NCBI GenBank assembly: GCA_030043395.1
Contig: JASHXW010000006.1
Span: forward strand, 1 to 8,017
Direction: 5' to 3'
Source: Streptosporangiaceae bacterium
GTDB taxonomy: Bacteria; Actinomycetota; Actinomycetes; Streptosporangiales; Streptosporangiaceae
DNA: 8,017 nucleotides
Position 1 is the first letter of the stretch. Each line of letters starts with the position of its first letter. The notes beneath the pieces were generated by a model, which made no database searches, was not told where the DNA came from, and saw nothing but the letters and a program-made list of their open reading frames with translations. A program made the translations under genes and the position numbers. Positions 1 through 6,861 of the stretch are shown here, piece after piece.

Positions 1-414
1 CTAGGCCTGTGCTGGGCCCAGGCACTGGTGCCGCTGCAGGCCGCGGCCTTCGCGACCATCAGCCCTGCCGCCACCGGACGCGCATCGAGCCTGTTCAACG
101 CAGGCCGTCAGGTCGGCATGGCCGTCGGCGTCGCGATCCTGACAACGGTGGCCACCGCCGTAGGACTCGGCGGACTGGCCCAGCACGCTGCCGGACAGCC
201 GGGCCCGCATCTCGCCGCCTACCATGCCGGGCTCCTGGCAGCCAGCTTCCTCGCGGTGATAGCAGCGAGCGTGGCCCAGTTCGTGGACGACCGTGCCGCC
301 GCGGCGACCATGCTCAAGCCGCAGCGCTCTGGCGGGTCTGCCGCGGCAGCCCAGGCCGTGTCCGCCGGATGCCACCATCCCGCGGACGCAGGCGACCCAG
401 TGCCGGATGGATGA
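1..414 (+). CDS. DHA2-type MFS drug/proton antiporter, C-terminal part (5' end outside window)
   Basis: This is the end of a major facilitator exporter, probably of the 14-helix DHA2 (EmrB/QacA-like) group, which pumps drugs or other small molecules out in exchange for protons. The reading frame is open from base 1, so 137 residues are visible and the true start lies upstream. The stretch FATISPAATGRASSLFNAGR, followed by QVGMAVGVAIL, is the characteristic DHA2 sequence before the second-last helix. Two hydrophobic segments follow, at visible residues of about 38-58 and 75-95. The tail after them (from about DDRAAAATM) is hydrophilic and alanine-rich, as expected for a cytoplasmic end. The gene converges on the GH65 gene with only 35 nt between stops. 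The substrate cannot be told from this fragment. Family assignment is quite sure; the DHA2 subgroup is an inference from the motif. Confidence 0.85.
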   Translation, partial: LGLCWAQALVPLQAAAFATISPAATGRASSLFNAGRQVGMAVGVAILTTVATAVGLGGLAQHAAGQPGPHLAAYHAGLLAASFLAVIAASVAQFVDDRAAAATMLKPQRSGGSAAAAQAVSAGCHHPADAGDPVPDG

Positions 415-449
415 CTGCGGCCGCAAGGCGGGGCTGTCTCGCAGGCCGC

Positions 450-2816
450 CTAGCCGACCTGGCGCATCTCGGACTTGCGGCTGGCAGGCTCGCGGCCGCG
501 CGGCTGCTGCGGCCGGGGGCGTGCTTGTGTCGCGGGGATCGGTCTTTCCTGTGGCTTGCGGGCGCTCAGGGTGAGCTGCTCACCGTGGTGGACGATCGGC
601 AATGCCTTGCCTTCGGCCAGCGTGTACTTAGCCTTGCCGCCAGCCACCTCGACCCGCAGCCGCTGCCCGCGGACAGTCACGTTGAAGGCGATCCTGGTCA
701 GGCCCTCAGGGAGCTGCGGGGCAAAGCTGATCGGTCCCCGGTGCGTTCGCATGCCGCCGAAGCCGCCGACCAGCGCGATCCACGCGCCCGCGAGCGAGGC
801 GATGTGCAGGCCGTCGCGCGTGTCGTGCTCCAGGTCGCGCAGGTCCATGAGGGCGGCCTCGCCCAGGTAGTCGTAGGCCAGCTCGAGGTGCCCCACTTCC
901 GCCGCCACCACGGCCTGCGCGCACGCTGACAGCGAAGAGTCGCGCACGGTCAGTTGTTCGTAATACTCGAAGTTCCGGGCCTTCTGCTCGGTCGTGAAGG
1001 CACTGCCTCGCAGGTACATCGCGAGTACCAGGTCCGCCTGCTTGACGACCTGCTTGCGGTACAGGTCAAAGTACGGGAAATGCAGCAGCAGCGGGTACTG
1101 GTCTGGCCTGGTGTTCTCGAAGTCCCACATCTGGTGCTTCGTGAACCGCTCAGCCTGGGAGTGGACGTCCATGACCTCGTCGAACGGGATATGCATCGAT
1201 GCTGCCGCGTCTCGCCAGCTAGCGGCCTCTTCCGAGGTAATGCCCAGCTCCCGAGCGCGGTCCGGATACTGGCCGAGCAGGTCGGCAGCCGCCTCGAGGT
1301 TCTGCCGCGCCATGAGGTTGGTGTAGATGTTGTCGTCAGCGATGGCGCTGTACTCGTCGGGTCCGGTCACCCCGTCGATGTGGAACTCGCCGTTCGCGTC
1401 ATGGTGGCCGAGCGACCGCCAGAAGCGCGCCGTCTGCACCAGAAGGTCCATGCCAGGCCCGCGCTCGAAGTCGGTATCACCCGTGACGTCGACGTACCGC
1501 ACGACGGCATCGGATACGTCGGCGCTGACGTGAAAGGCAGCCAGGCCCGCAGGCCAGTAACCCGAGCATTCCGCGCCGCTGATCGTGCGCCACGGGAACG
1601 CGGCTCCGGCGTACCCGAGCTGGGCTGCCCGGTCCATCGCGATGGGCAGGGTGCTGTGCCGCCAGTGCAACGCGCTCGCGGCCGCATCGGGAGCGGTCAT
1701 CGTGAGCACCGGAAGCACGAACGTCTCGCTGTCCCAGAAGGTGTGGCCGTCGTAGCCAGTCCCGGTCAGGCCTTTGGCCGGGATAGGACGCCTCTCACCC
1801 CGGGCGCCAGCCTGAAGCACGTGGAACAGGCCGAAGCGCACCGCCTGCTGCACCTCGGTGTCGCCGTCCACCTCGACGTCCGCCCGGCGCCAGAAGCCAT
1901 CGAGGTAGCGGCGCTGCTCGGCGAGCAGGCCGTCCCAGTGAGTGTGCCTGGCGGAGCTCAGGGCGGCCCAGACCTGATCCCGCATCGCGGGCAGGGACCG
2001 TTCGCTTGACCACCCGTAGGCGACCAGCTTGATCACCCGCAGCCGCTGGCCGGGCTTCAGCCAGGTGGCCACGGTGGTGATGCCGACGTCGGTGGCGACG
2101 CGGGACTCCACGGCTATCCCGTCTGGCCCGTCGACATGGTGATCCATCGCCGTCGCCATCCGCAGGCCGCTGCGGTTAGTTCGGTAGACCATCACGACGA
2201 TGGCGTCGTGTGCTTCGGAATGCTCGCTGGTGAGTGGCTGATCGAGGGCTGCGGCGACGCGCGGGTCAGGGCTCGCGGTCGGGAGCGGCTCGTTGGCGAG
2301 CAGGACCGACTGAATGGTGATGTGCGCCGGGCCACCGACCGGCTCTACTTCGTAGCTGATCGCGCCGACAGCGCGCTGCGTGAACGAGACCATCCTGGTC
2401 GAGCGCACACGCACCGCGGCCCCGGCCGGCGAGACCCACTCGGCCGCACGGTTCAGGACTCCAGCACGGAAGTCGAGCAGGCGCTCGTGCGACCGCAACT
2501 CCCCGTAACGGACATCGAAGGGCTCGTCGTCGACGAAGACGCGGATCAGCTTGCCGTTGACGACGTTTACGAGCGTCTGACCCGAGTCGGGCAAGCCGTA
2601 GGAGGTCTCCGCGTAAGGCAGAGGATGCGACTCGTAGAAGCCGTTGAGGTAGCTGCCCGGCAGCGCGTGCGGCTCGCCTTCGTCGAGGTTGCCTCGCCAG
2701 CCCAGGTGACCATTGGAGAGGGCGAACAGCGACTCGGTTTGGGCGAGCAGTTCCTGGTCAAGCATGGTTTCCCGCAGGCACCAAGGCTCAACCCTGAACG
2801 TTGGCTGCTTGATCAT
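450..2816 (-). CDS. Glycoside hydrolase family 65 disaccharide phosphorylase (trehalose/maltose/kojibiose phosphorylase type)
   Basis: This cytoplasmic enzyme splits an alpha-glucosidic disaccharide with inorganic phosphate, inverting the anomer to give beta-glucose 1-phosphate plus a free sugar. At 788 residues it has the usual family length. The order is an N-terminal beta-sandwich (about 1-270), a linker, an (alpha/alpha)6 barrel (about 320-690) and a small C-terminal beta domain (about 690-755). Visible family motifs are [11 protein letters not shown] (354-364), TGPDEYS (484-490) with the general acid Glu488, KQAD (592-595), and HIAS (671-674) in the phosphate-binding region. A Pro/Arg-rich tail fills 755-788. 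The start overlaps the stop of the upstream mutase gene by 4 nt (ATGA), implying translational coupling; AGGA sits close before the ATG. The pair resembles M. tuberculosis Rv3400/Rv3401. The substrate (trehalose, kojibiose, maltose, nigerose) cannot be decided by eye. A hydrolase role is unlikely because the mutase partner expects beta-glucose 1-phosphate. Confidence 0.93.
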   Translation of the reverse strand: MIKQPTFRVEPWCLRETMLDQELLAQTESLFALSNGHLGWRGNLDEGEPHALPGSYLNGFYESHPLPYAETSYGLPDSGQTLVNVVNGKLIRVFVDDEPFDVRYGELRSHERLLDFRAGVLNRAAEWVSPAGAAVRVRSTRMVSFTQRAVGAISYEVEPVGGPAHITIQSVLLANEPLPTASPDPRVAAALDQPLTSEHSEAHDAIVVMVYRTNRSGLRMATAMDHHVDGPDGIAVESRVATDVGITTVATWLKPGQRLRVIKLVAYGWSSERSLPAMRDQVWAALSSARHTHWDGLLAEQRRYLDGFWRRADVEVDGDTEVQQAVRFGLFHVLQAGARGERRPIPAKGLTGTGYDGHTFWDSETFVLPVLTMTAPDAAASALHWRHSTLPIAMDRAAQLGYAGAAFPWRTISGAECSGYWPAGLAAFHVSADVSDAVVRYVDVTGDTDFERGPGMDLLVQTARFWRSLGHHDANGEFHIDGVTGPDEYSAIADDNIYTNLMARQNLEAAADLLGQYPDRARELGITSEEAASWRDAAASMHIPFDEVMDVHSQAERFTKHQMWDFENTRPDQYPLLLHFPYFDLYRKQVVKQADLVLAMYLRGSAFTTEQKARNFEYYEQLTVRDSSLSACAQAVVAAEVGHLELAYDYLGEAALMDLRDLEHDTRDGLHIASLAGAWIALVGGFGGMRTHRGPISFAPQLPEGLTRIAFNVTVRGQRLRVEVAGGKAKYTLAEGKALPIVHHGEQLTLSARKPQERPIPATQARPRPQQPRGREPASRKSEMRQVG
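2813..2816 (-). other. ATGA stop/start overlap coupling mutase and phosphorylase genes
   Basis: The four bases, read on the minus strand as ATGA, contain the start codon of the GH65 gene and the stop codon of the mutase gene. The coding end of the mutase supplies an AGGA stretch immediately before the ATG. This arrangement indicates re-initiation or coupled translation, so the two enzymes would be made in fixed proportion. Confidence 0.85.
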
Positions 2817-3556
2817 TTCCTGTCTGCCAGCTCGGCTAGGTCGGAGACGACGACGTCAGCGCCGTGTTGCGCGAGCTGGGCAGCCTGGCCGACACGGTCA
2901 ACTCCGACCACGCAGCCAAATCCCCCGGCGTTCCCGGCTTCGACTCCGGCTAGAGCATCCTCGAAGACCGCTGCATGCGCTGGCGCCAGTCCGAGCGCCC
3001 TGGCGCCAGCCAGGTAGGTGTCGGGCGCAGGCTTGCCCCGCAGGTGCTCGCGCTCGGCGACGACTCCGTCGATCCGCGCGTCGAACAGGTCAGCGATCCC
3101 TGCTGCCGCCAGCACCTGCTTGCAGTTGGCGCTCGATGACACCACTGCACGCGGCAACCCGGCACTTCTGACCGCCTGGACGTAGCGCACCGAGCCCTCA
3201 TAGACCTGGACGCCGTCGTCATGAATTCGCCGCTGCACGATCTCGTTCTTGAGGTTGCCAAGGCCGTTGACCGTCTGCGCCTGCGGCGGATCATCCGGAC
3301 TGCCCTCAGGCAGCTCAATGCCCCGCGAGGCGAGGAAGGACCGCGTGCCGTCGGCGCGCGGCTTGCCGTCGACGTACTCGTCGTAGTCGCGGACGGGGTC
3401 GAACGGAACGTACGGCTTGCCCTCCTGCTCCGCGCGCTCGCGCAGGAAGCCGTCGAACATCTCTCTCCACGCGGCGTCATGAATCTGCGCGGTCATGGTG
3501 AGAACGCCGTCCAGGTCGAACAGGCACCCCCGCACGCTGTCAGGAAGACCCAGCAC
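2813..3556 (-). CDS. HAD-superfamily beta-phosphoglucomutase
   Basis: This is likely a beta-phosphoglucomutase, converting beta-glucose 1-phosphate to glucose 6-phosphate via a phospho-aspartate and a bisphosphate intermediate. The 247 residues carry all four HAD motifs. Motif I is FDLDGVLT (13-20), with nucleophile Asp14 and acid/base Asp16. Motif II is the serine run 140-142 followed by Ala-Asn. Motif III is Lys175 in GKPAPD. Motif IV is Glu199-Asp200 in [13 protein letters not shown] helical cap is inserted between motifs I and II (about 20-110), with the segment [19 protein letters not shown] that I associate with the actinobacterial branch. The gene directly precedes and overlaps the GH65 gene, whose product is its expected substrate; this context is the best argument over a generic phosphatase. 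The start is a GTG giving a short lead before motif I. No clear Shine-Dalgarno sequence precedes it, so the exact start is less sure than the function. Confidence 0.9.
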   Translation of the reverse strand: MLGLPDSVRGCLFDLDGVLTMTAQIHDAAWREMFDGFLRERAEQEGKPYVPFDPVRDYDEYVDGKPRADGTRSFLASRGIELPEGSPDDPPQAQTVNGLGNLKNEIVQRRIHDDGVQVYEGSVRYVQAVRSAGLPRAVVSSSANCKQVLAAAGIADLFDARIDGVVAEREHLRGKPAPDTYLAGARALGLAPAHAAVFEDALAGVEAGNAGGFGCVVGVDRVGQAAQLAQHGADVVVSDLAELADRK

Positions 3557-3619
3557 ACCGAACAGCCTACGGACACAACCCGGGCTGGTCGCTAGCGGTG
3601 GTCGTTGCCAGAGCTGGCT

Positions 3620-3793
3620 CTAAGGATCCTGGCGCTCAAACGACTGAACATGGACCTCCTGGACGCGCAGGATCGCCTCAGGTCCGCGGAAAAGCACGAG
3701 CCAGCCATCCTCTCGCTCGACGGAGTCGATGTTGTCGTAGGTCTCCCGCACGACCTGCTCATCGTCGCCGTAAACCAGTTCGTAGGTAGCCAC
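3620..3793 (-). CDS. Small conserved-looking hypothetical protein, 57 residues
   Basis: I do not recognise this protein. It is a 57-residue frame starting with GTG and ending with TAG. It is supported by a strong Shine-Dalgarno sequence (GAGGAGG) six nt before the start. It lies 30 nt after the TraR/DksA-like stop and 63 nt before the mutase start, on the same strand. The protein begins VATYELVYGDDEQVV, has an acidic middle (about 17-29), then the alternating hydrophobic stretches DGWLVLFRG (29-37) and EAILRVQEVHVQSF (39-52). This suggests a compact, mostly beta fold with a short helix or loop after the first strand. There is no signal peptide, membrane segment, cysteine or lysine. Context makes it a likely member of the same transcription unit. 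A chance frame is less likely given the ribosome binding site, the placement and the protein-like residue pattern. Confidence 0.72.
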   Translation of the reverse strand: MATYELVYGDDEQVVRETYDNIDSVEREDGWLVLFRGPEAILRVQEVHVQSFERQDP

Positions 3794-3799
3794 CAGCGA

Positions 3800-3806
3800 C
3801 CTCCTC
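3800..3806 (-). promoter_or_regulatory. Ribosome binding site of the 57-residue gene
   Basis: Read on the minus strand this is GAGGAGG, an almost full match to the anti-Shine-Dalgarno sequence, six nt before the GTG at 3791-3793. It fixes the start of the small gene and is the strongest such site among the minus-strand genes here. Confidence 0.75.
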
Positions 3807-3823
3807 GGATTCTGGGCTCGTTA

Positions 3824-4159
3824 CTAGCTGGAGCGCGCCTCTTCGATGGTGAGCTCGGCTGCGGGGTCGGCCTCTAGCCGCTCGTCCGGAATGGGCTTGC
3901 CGCTGCGCACGGACAGGCCGTAGGTGCCGGCATCTATCCTCTTCAATGCCCGCTCGATAGCTGCAAGCCTTTCACGCAGGCTCTCGGCGATCGCGTCGTC
4001 CATGCCCTCGTCGGTGAGCGGCGAAGCCGGATCGGCGGAGTCGCCCGTCTCCGCCTCGGCCTCGCGGTCTTCCCGCCCGGACTCCTCGGTGTCCTTGAGC
4101 AGTCTCTGCACTTCCGTGCGCTCCGCGTTGAGGCGAGCCCGCGCCTGGTCCACGTCCAT
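3824..4159 (-). CDS. TraR/DksA-family protein lacking the zinc-finger cysteines
   Basis: This 111-residue protein has the layout of short TraR/DksA-like proteins. DksA itself binds the RNA polymerase secondary channel and tunes promoters, often with ppGpp. An N-terminal charged helix (about 1-30) and a second helix (about 52-76) form a likely antiparallel coiled coil, joined by an acidic loop. The C-terminal segment GTYGLSVRSGKPIPDERLEA (78-97) matches the family's finger except that the four cysteines are gone: Ser83 and Ser86 replace the first pair, Thr104 and Glu107 the second. Zinc binding is therefore not expected. The finger is otherwise intact and the frame is clean, so this looks like a maintained zinc-less subtype and not decay; I believe similar forms occur in other actinobacteria. 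I chose the ATG giving MDVDQARARL because the longer frame to 4261 adds unlikely sequence. No strong Shine-Dalgarno sequence precedes the ATG. Binding to polymerase is inference. Confidence 0.82.
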   Translation of the reverse strand: MDVDQARARLNAERTEVQRLLKDTEESGREDREAEAETGDSADPASPLTDEGMDDAIAESLRERLAAIERALKRIDAGTYGLSVRSGKPIPDERLEADPAAELTIEEARSS

Positions 4160-4349
4160 CAGCACCCACTTAGATCGGATCTGCACTACTGGGCAATCAT
4201 GGCCACAGTGGCCGGGCCGTACCCCGCTGTTCGAAGAGGAATTCACGCGAGCCGCGGCCAAGCGTCAGGTTCGGGGCTGCTTCGCTCCACCGGCTTCCGG
4301 ACATAGCCGACTTGGCTGGCCGCCGCCTCGCCTCGACAGAATCTAGCTA

Positions 4350-4380
4350 CCCCTCGGCTCATCCGGCAACCCGCGAGGGG
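4350..4380. repeat. Inverted repeat, 7-bp arms with 17-nt loop
   Basis: CCCCTCG at 4350-4356 is the exact reverse complement of CGAGGGG at 4374-4380. The GC-only closing pairs would make a firm hairpin on either strand. No T-run follows on either side, so it is not a standard intrinsic terminator. It lies about 105 nt before the DUF5709-like start and about 190 nt before the TraR/DksA-like start. It may be an operator, a leader-RNA hairpin or chance in GC-rich DNA. Confidence 0.45.
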
Positions 4381-4400
4381 CCGGCACCCGCCGCGCGCCG

Positions 4401-4419
4401 CTCGAGCGCTAGCTTCGAG
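4401..4419. repeat. Short dyad upstream of the DUF5709-like gene
   Basis: CTCGA and TCGAG flank a 9-nt centre that itself contains the palindromes AGCGCT and GCTAGC. The size suits a dimeric repressor site, and it lies 67 nt before the downstream ATG. The arms are short, so chance is a real possibility. Confidence 0.3.
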
Positions 4420-4470
4420 TTCTGGCCTGTCCCTGCGGGTCAAGCCGCCAGCACGGCATAGCCCAACGTC

Positions 4471-4476
4471 GAGGAG
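4471..4476 (+). promoter_or_regulatory. Ribosome binding site of the DUF5709-like gene
   Basis: GAGGAG lies nine nt before the ATG at 4486-4488. It supports this start over the internal Met47. Confidence 0.65.
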
Positions 4477-4485
4477 CTGAGAAGC

Positions 4486-4950
4486 ATGCCAGAGGAGAGG
4501 CGTCACGAGTCCGAGGACCTGGAGGATTACGAGATCCTCGACAGTTCAGACACGCTCGACGGCCCACCCGGCGACGACCCCCTCGACCGAGGGGTGGCGA
4601 CGCCGGAGCGGTGGTCGGCTGCGATGAGATTCGGCTCCACGGCCTCCGAGCAGGAAGCTGGCGAGTCCCTTGATCAGCTGCTGGCCGAGGAGGAGCCGGA
4701 CACCGTTGCTGATGAGGATGACGAGCCCGACGACGAGAGCTGGGACGAGAACGCGACCGACGAGGACGTCGACAGGTTCATGTCGCAGCAGGGCGCCGAT
4801 CCTCGGGCTGGCCGGCTGATCGAGGCAGAGGAAGACGATGACGACGGCCTCGTAGCTGACGACGACCTCATCGCTGAGGACGCGGGAGTCGACGGGGGTG
4901 GGGCCACCGCCGAGGAGGCGGCCGTCCACGTGGTAGACGACGACCAGTAG
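4486..4950 (+). CDS. Very acidic DUF5709-like protein
   Basis: The function is unknown. The 154-residue protein resembles the actinobacterial DUF5709 family, chiefly through the region around DPRAGRLIEAEEDDDDGLVA (95-114) and the ending AGVDGGGATAEEAAVHVVDD (133-152). By my count 56 of 154 residues are Asp or Glu, only 8 are Arg, and there is no Lys. An N-terminal motif (EDYEILDSSDTLDGPPGDDP, 12-31) and a middle segment with conserved-looking tryptophans (Trp43 in ERWSAAMRFG, Trp76) are the only non-acidic features. There is no signal peptide or membrane segment, so it should be a soluble, largely disordered cytoplasmic protein. The gene stands alone, divergent from the TraR/DksA-like gene and ending 11 nt from the stop of the convergent protease gene. 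Possible roles such as binding basic partners or metal ions are not supported by anything specific here. Confidence 0.82.
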   Translation: MPEERRHESEDLEDYEILDSSDTLDGPPGDDPLDRGVATPERWSAAMRFGSTASEQEAGESLDQLLAEEEPDTVADEDDEPDDESWDENATDEDVDRFMSQQGADPRAGRLIEAEEDDDDGLVADDDLIAEDAGVDGGGATAEEAAVHVVDDDQ

Positions 4951-4961
4951 GCAGGCAATTG

Positions 4962-6800
4962 CTAGCTGACCTCGACTGAGTACGTGACGGTCCGCGTCTG
5001 GCCGTAGTTGTCTGTTACGGTCAGCGTGATCCTCCGGGTGACGCCCCCGGTCGAGAACTCGTGTGATGCCGAAGCGGTTCCCTGTACCGCCGCGGTCCCG
5101 TCGCCCCAGTTCCAGGTGTAGCTCGTGATGTGTCCGCCGGGGAATGGATCGCTGACCTTCGCGGTCCACCGGACGAGCCTGCCGGGTGCGACCTTCGCCG
5201 GCCCGCTGATCGCGGCTTCAGGTCCGGTCTTGGCAAAGGCGCCGAGTCCGTTCGGCGTGCCGACTCCGGTGGGTCCGTCGTAGCCGGGAAGAGCGTCGCA
5301 GGCACGCACGCCGGGGCTCGGCGTCGTGCCAGTAGCCGGGTAGTCGCAGTCGAGGATGGACCCCGAGGTGTTCGGGTCACCGCATTCGGCCGCGCCCTCG
5401 CCGTCGCAGAAGCCGTTCCCGCCGGTCGTGACGTCGTAGAGCGACGAGCTTCCCAGATGTCCGTACAGCGTCAGCGCTGGATAAGCCACGCCGTGCGCGC
5501 CGCCCGCGAGCCCGAACATGGCCGCGATGATCGGCGATGACAGCGACGTGCCGCCCACGGTGAGCCAGCCGGGGCCCGGGCAGGCGGAACCGCAGACGTA
5601 GGTGTCATAGATGTCGAGCCCGGTCAGGTAGTCCGCATCTGCCGCGATGTCGGCGACCAGGCGATGAGTGCCACACTCCGTGCTAGGCCACACGCTCAGG
5701 CCGGTCTGCCAGGCCGGGGCAGGAATGACCGTACTGCAGCCTCCTCCGCCCGCGCCGAGCGGGCCGAGCGCGTCTTCGTAGGCCTCCTTCACGCCATTGT
5801 CGTTCCACACCGACTCGGACTGACGGACAGCAGTCTGGCCAAGATAGAGCGATGTGCCGCCTACTGCCACCACGGTGTTGAAGGCCGCGGGCGCGTTCGG
5901 CTGGTCCGCACTTGACGTGTCGTAGTCGTAGTAACCGTCATCACCCGACGACGCGGTGATGACAACTCCAGGATGGTTATAGGCGGCCTTCTCGGCCGCG
6001 GTCGGGGTCCCTTCCGGCGCTCCATAGGAGTTGCTGATCTCCGTCGCCTTCAGCCTGACCGCCGTGTCGATCGCGATGTCGAAGTCCCTGATCGACGCAG
6101 TGTTGGCTTCGACGAGAACGATCTTGCAGTTCTGGCACACCGAGTGCACGGTCTCGACGTCCAGGGTTTCCTCGCCGGACCAGCCGCTGATGTCATTGAC
6201 CGGCAATGCCGAGCCACCATGCTGGTTGACCACCCGCAGGCAGCCGTTCGACAGGCTGCACTTCTTCAGGCCGTAATGCCTGTCAAAGACCTGGAGGTCG
6301 GTGTTGATCTTCGGGTCGTTGAACGCGTCGATGATCGCGACCGTCTGGCCCTTCGCCGGGGCCTTCGCGTTGAATCCGTACGCTGACGCGAGATCGAACG
6401 GCGTGAGCCCGCCCGCCGGCCCGATCGTGGCATCCGGCCCGGATGTCGCGGCGCTCGCCGAAGCCCCGGCGGCGACCCGGTACGGCCTCGCGCCTGGCGT
6501 GCCCTTCTTCACCTCGACCCTGCGGATGGCGAAGCAGGAGTAGTGTCCGGGCTTCGGCGGCTTGCAGATCGGCTTACCGACCGCGTAATACGTGACGCCC
6601 GGGGAGTTCGCCGGAAGCGGAGCAGCAAGTCCTGGGGACGCGGCAGGAACGGTAAGGAACGCCATGACCGACGCCGTGATCGCGAGCGGCACTAGCCCGA
6701 TGCGTCGGGCGCACACCGTCGCACGGGCTTGCGCGCCCCCTCGGTGCCGTCTCGGCCCGCGCGCTCCTGTGCGTGCATCTTGCACTCGGGATGTCGTCAT
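4962..6800 (-). CDS. Secreted S53-family (sedolisin/kumamolisin) serine-carboxyl peptidase with C-terminal PKD domain
   Basis: This is an exported endopeptidase of the sedolisin type, a family usually active at acid pH. Of 612 residues, about 1-60 form an export signal: an Arg-rich start, hydrophobic stretch 34-54 and a GLAA cleavage region. The double Arg at 32-33 leaves Sec or Tat open. The catalytic domain (about 131-522) shows Glu210 and Asp214 in GEETLD, oxyanion-hole Asp287 in SSGDDG, and catalytic Ser419 in GGTSLSSP. Asp456-Val457 and Asp508 in GYDGPTGVGTPNG fit the calcium site. A PKD domain (about 526-612) has the signature WNWGDGT (563-569). Only about 70 residues lie between signal and catalytic domain, far less than the usual propeptide. 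The start ATG has GGAAGGG five nt upstream; the frame stays open to 7253 but reads as a shadow of the propeller gene. It follows that gene by 61 nt, probably in one unit. Confidence 0.92.
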   Translation of the reverse strand: MTTSRVQDARTGARGPRRHRGGAQARATVCARRIGLVPLAITASVMAFLTVPAASPGLAAPLPANSPGVTYYAVGKPICKPPKPGHYSCFAIRRVEVKKGTPGARPYRVAAGASASAATSGPDATIGPAGGLTPFDLASAYGFNAKAPAKGQTVAIIDAFNDPKINTDLQVFDRHYGLKKCSLSNGCLRVVNQHGGSALPVNDISGWSGEETLDVETVHSVCQNCKIVLVEANTASIRDFDIAIDTAVRLKATEISNSYGAPEGTPTAAEKAAYNHPGVVITASSGDDGYYDYDTSSADQPNAPAAFNTVVAVGGTSLYLGQTAVRQSESVWNDNGVKEAYEDALGPLGAGGGGCSTVIPAPAWQTGLSVWPSTECGTHRLVADIAADADYLTGLDIYDTYVCGSACPGPGWLTVGGTSLSSPIIAAMFGLAGGAHGVAYPALTLYGHLGSSSLYDVTTGGNGFCDGEGAAECGDPNTSGSILDCDYPATGTTPSPGVRACDALPGYDGPTGVGTPNGLGAFAKTGPEAAISGPAKVAPGRLVRWTAKVSDPFPGGHITSYTWNWGDGTAAVQGTASASHEFSTGGVTRRITLTVTDNYGQTRTVTYSVEVS

Positions 6801-6805
6801 GGCGT

Positions 6806-6812
6806 CCCTTCC
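6806..6812 (-). promoter_or_regulatory. Ribosome binding site of the S53 peptidase gene
   Basis: Read on the minus strand this is GGAAGGG, five nt before the ATG at 6798-6800. It decides the start codon in a frame that otherwise stays open far into the upstream gene. Confidence 0.6.
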
Positions 6813-6861
6813 GTTCAGTCTGCGAATCAGCCGGTCAGCGTCCTGACAACGAAGCCCGCGA

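Larger units (their letters stand above)
4160..4485. promoter_or_regulatory. Divergent intergenic region between the TraR/DksA-like and DUF5709-like genes
   Basis: This 326-nt stretch separates two genes that point away from each other, so it should hold a promoter for each. I see no convincing -35/-10 pair of the housekeeping type on either strand and no recognisable riboswitch, tRNA or other RNA. It contains two inverted repeats (4350-4380 and 4401-4419) and a run of short CCGG-containing dyads near 4310. Long frames crossing it look like chance translations. Confidence 0.6.

Noticed and set aside
427..450. GGCGG/CCGCC inverted repeat as a bidirectional terminator between the MFS and GH65 genes
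   Set aside because: The stem is only 5 bp with a 14-nt loop and no T-run, and it reaches into the GH65 stop codon.
954..2009. Long plus-strand frame of 351 codons opposite the GH65 gene
   Set aside because: It lies wholly inside the GH65 gene on the other strand, gives low-complexity Arg/Val/Glu-rich sequence with no known motif, and is a usual by-product of GC-rich codon use.
3607..3618. GCCAG-AG-CTGGC dyad just after the small gene's stop as a terminator or operator
   Set aside because: The 2-nt loop prevents a normal hairpin, there is no T-run, and the arms are too short to argue for a protein site.
4160..4261. TTG-started extension of the TraR/DksA-like protein
   Set aside because: The added 34 residues do not resemble the family N-terminus, whereas the MDVDQARARL start does.
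4205..4400. Possible riboswitch or structured RNA upstream of the DUF5709-like gene
   Set aside because: I compared by eye with c-di-AMP, cobalamin and tRNA-like cores and found no matching conserved core, only scattered small hairpins.
4955..4966. Palindromes GCAATTGC and GCTAGC at the convergent protease/DUF5709 junction
   Set aside because: They are short, overlap the protease stop codon, form no useful hairpin and are expected by chance.
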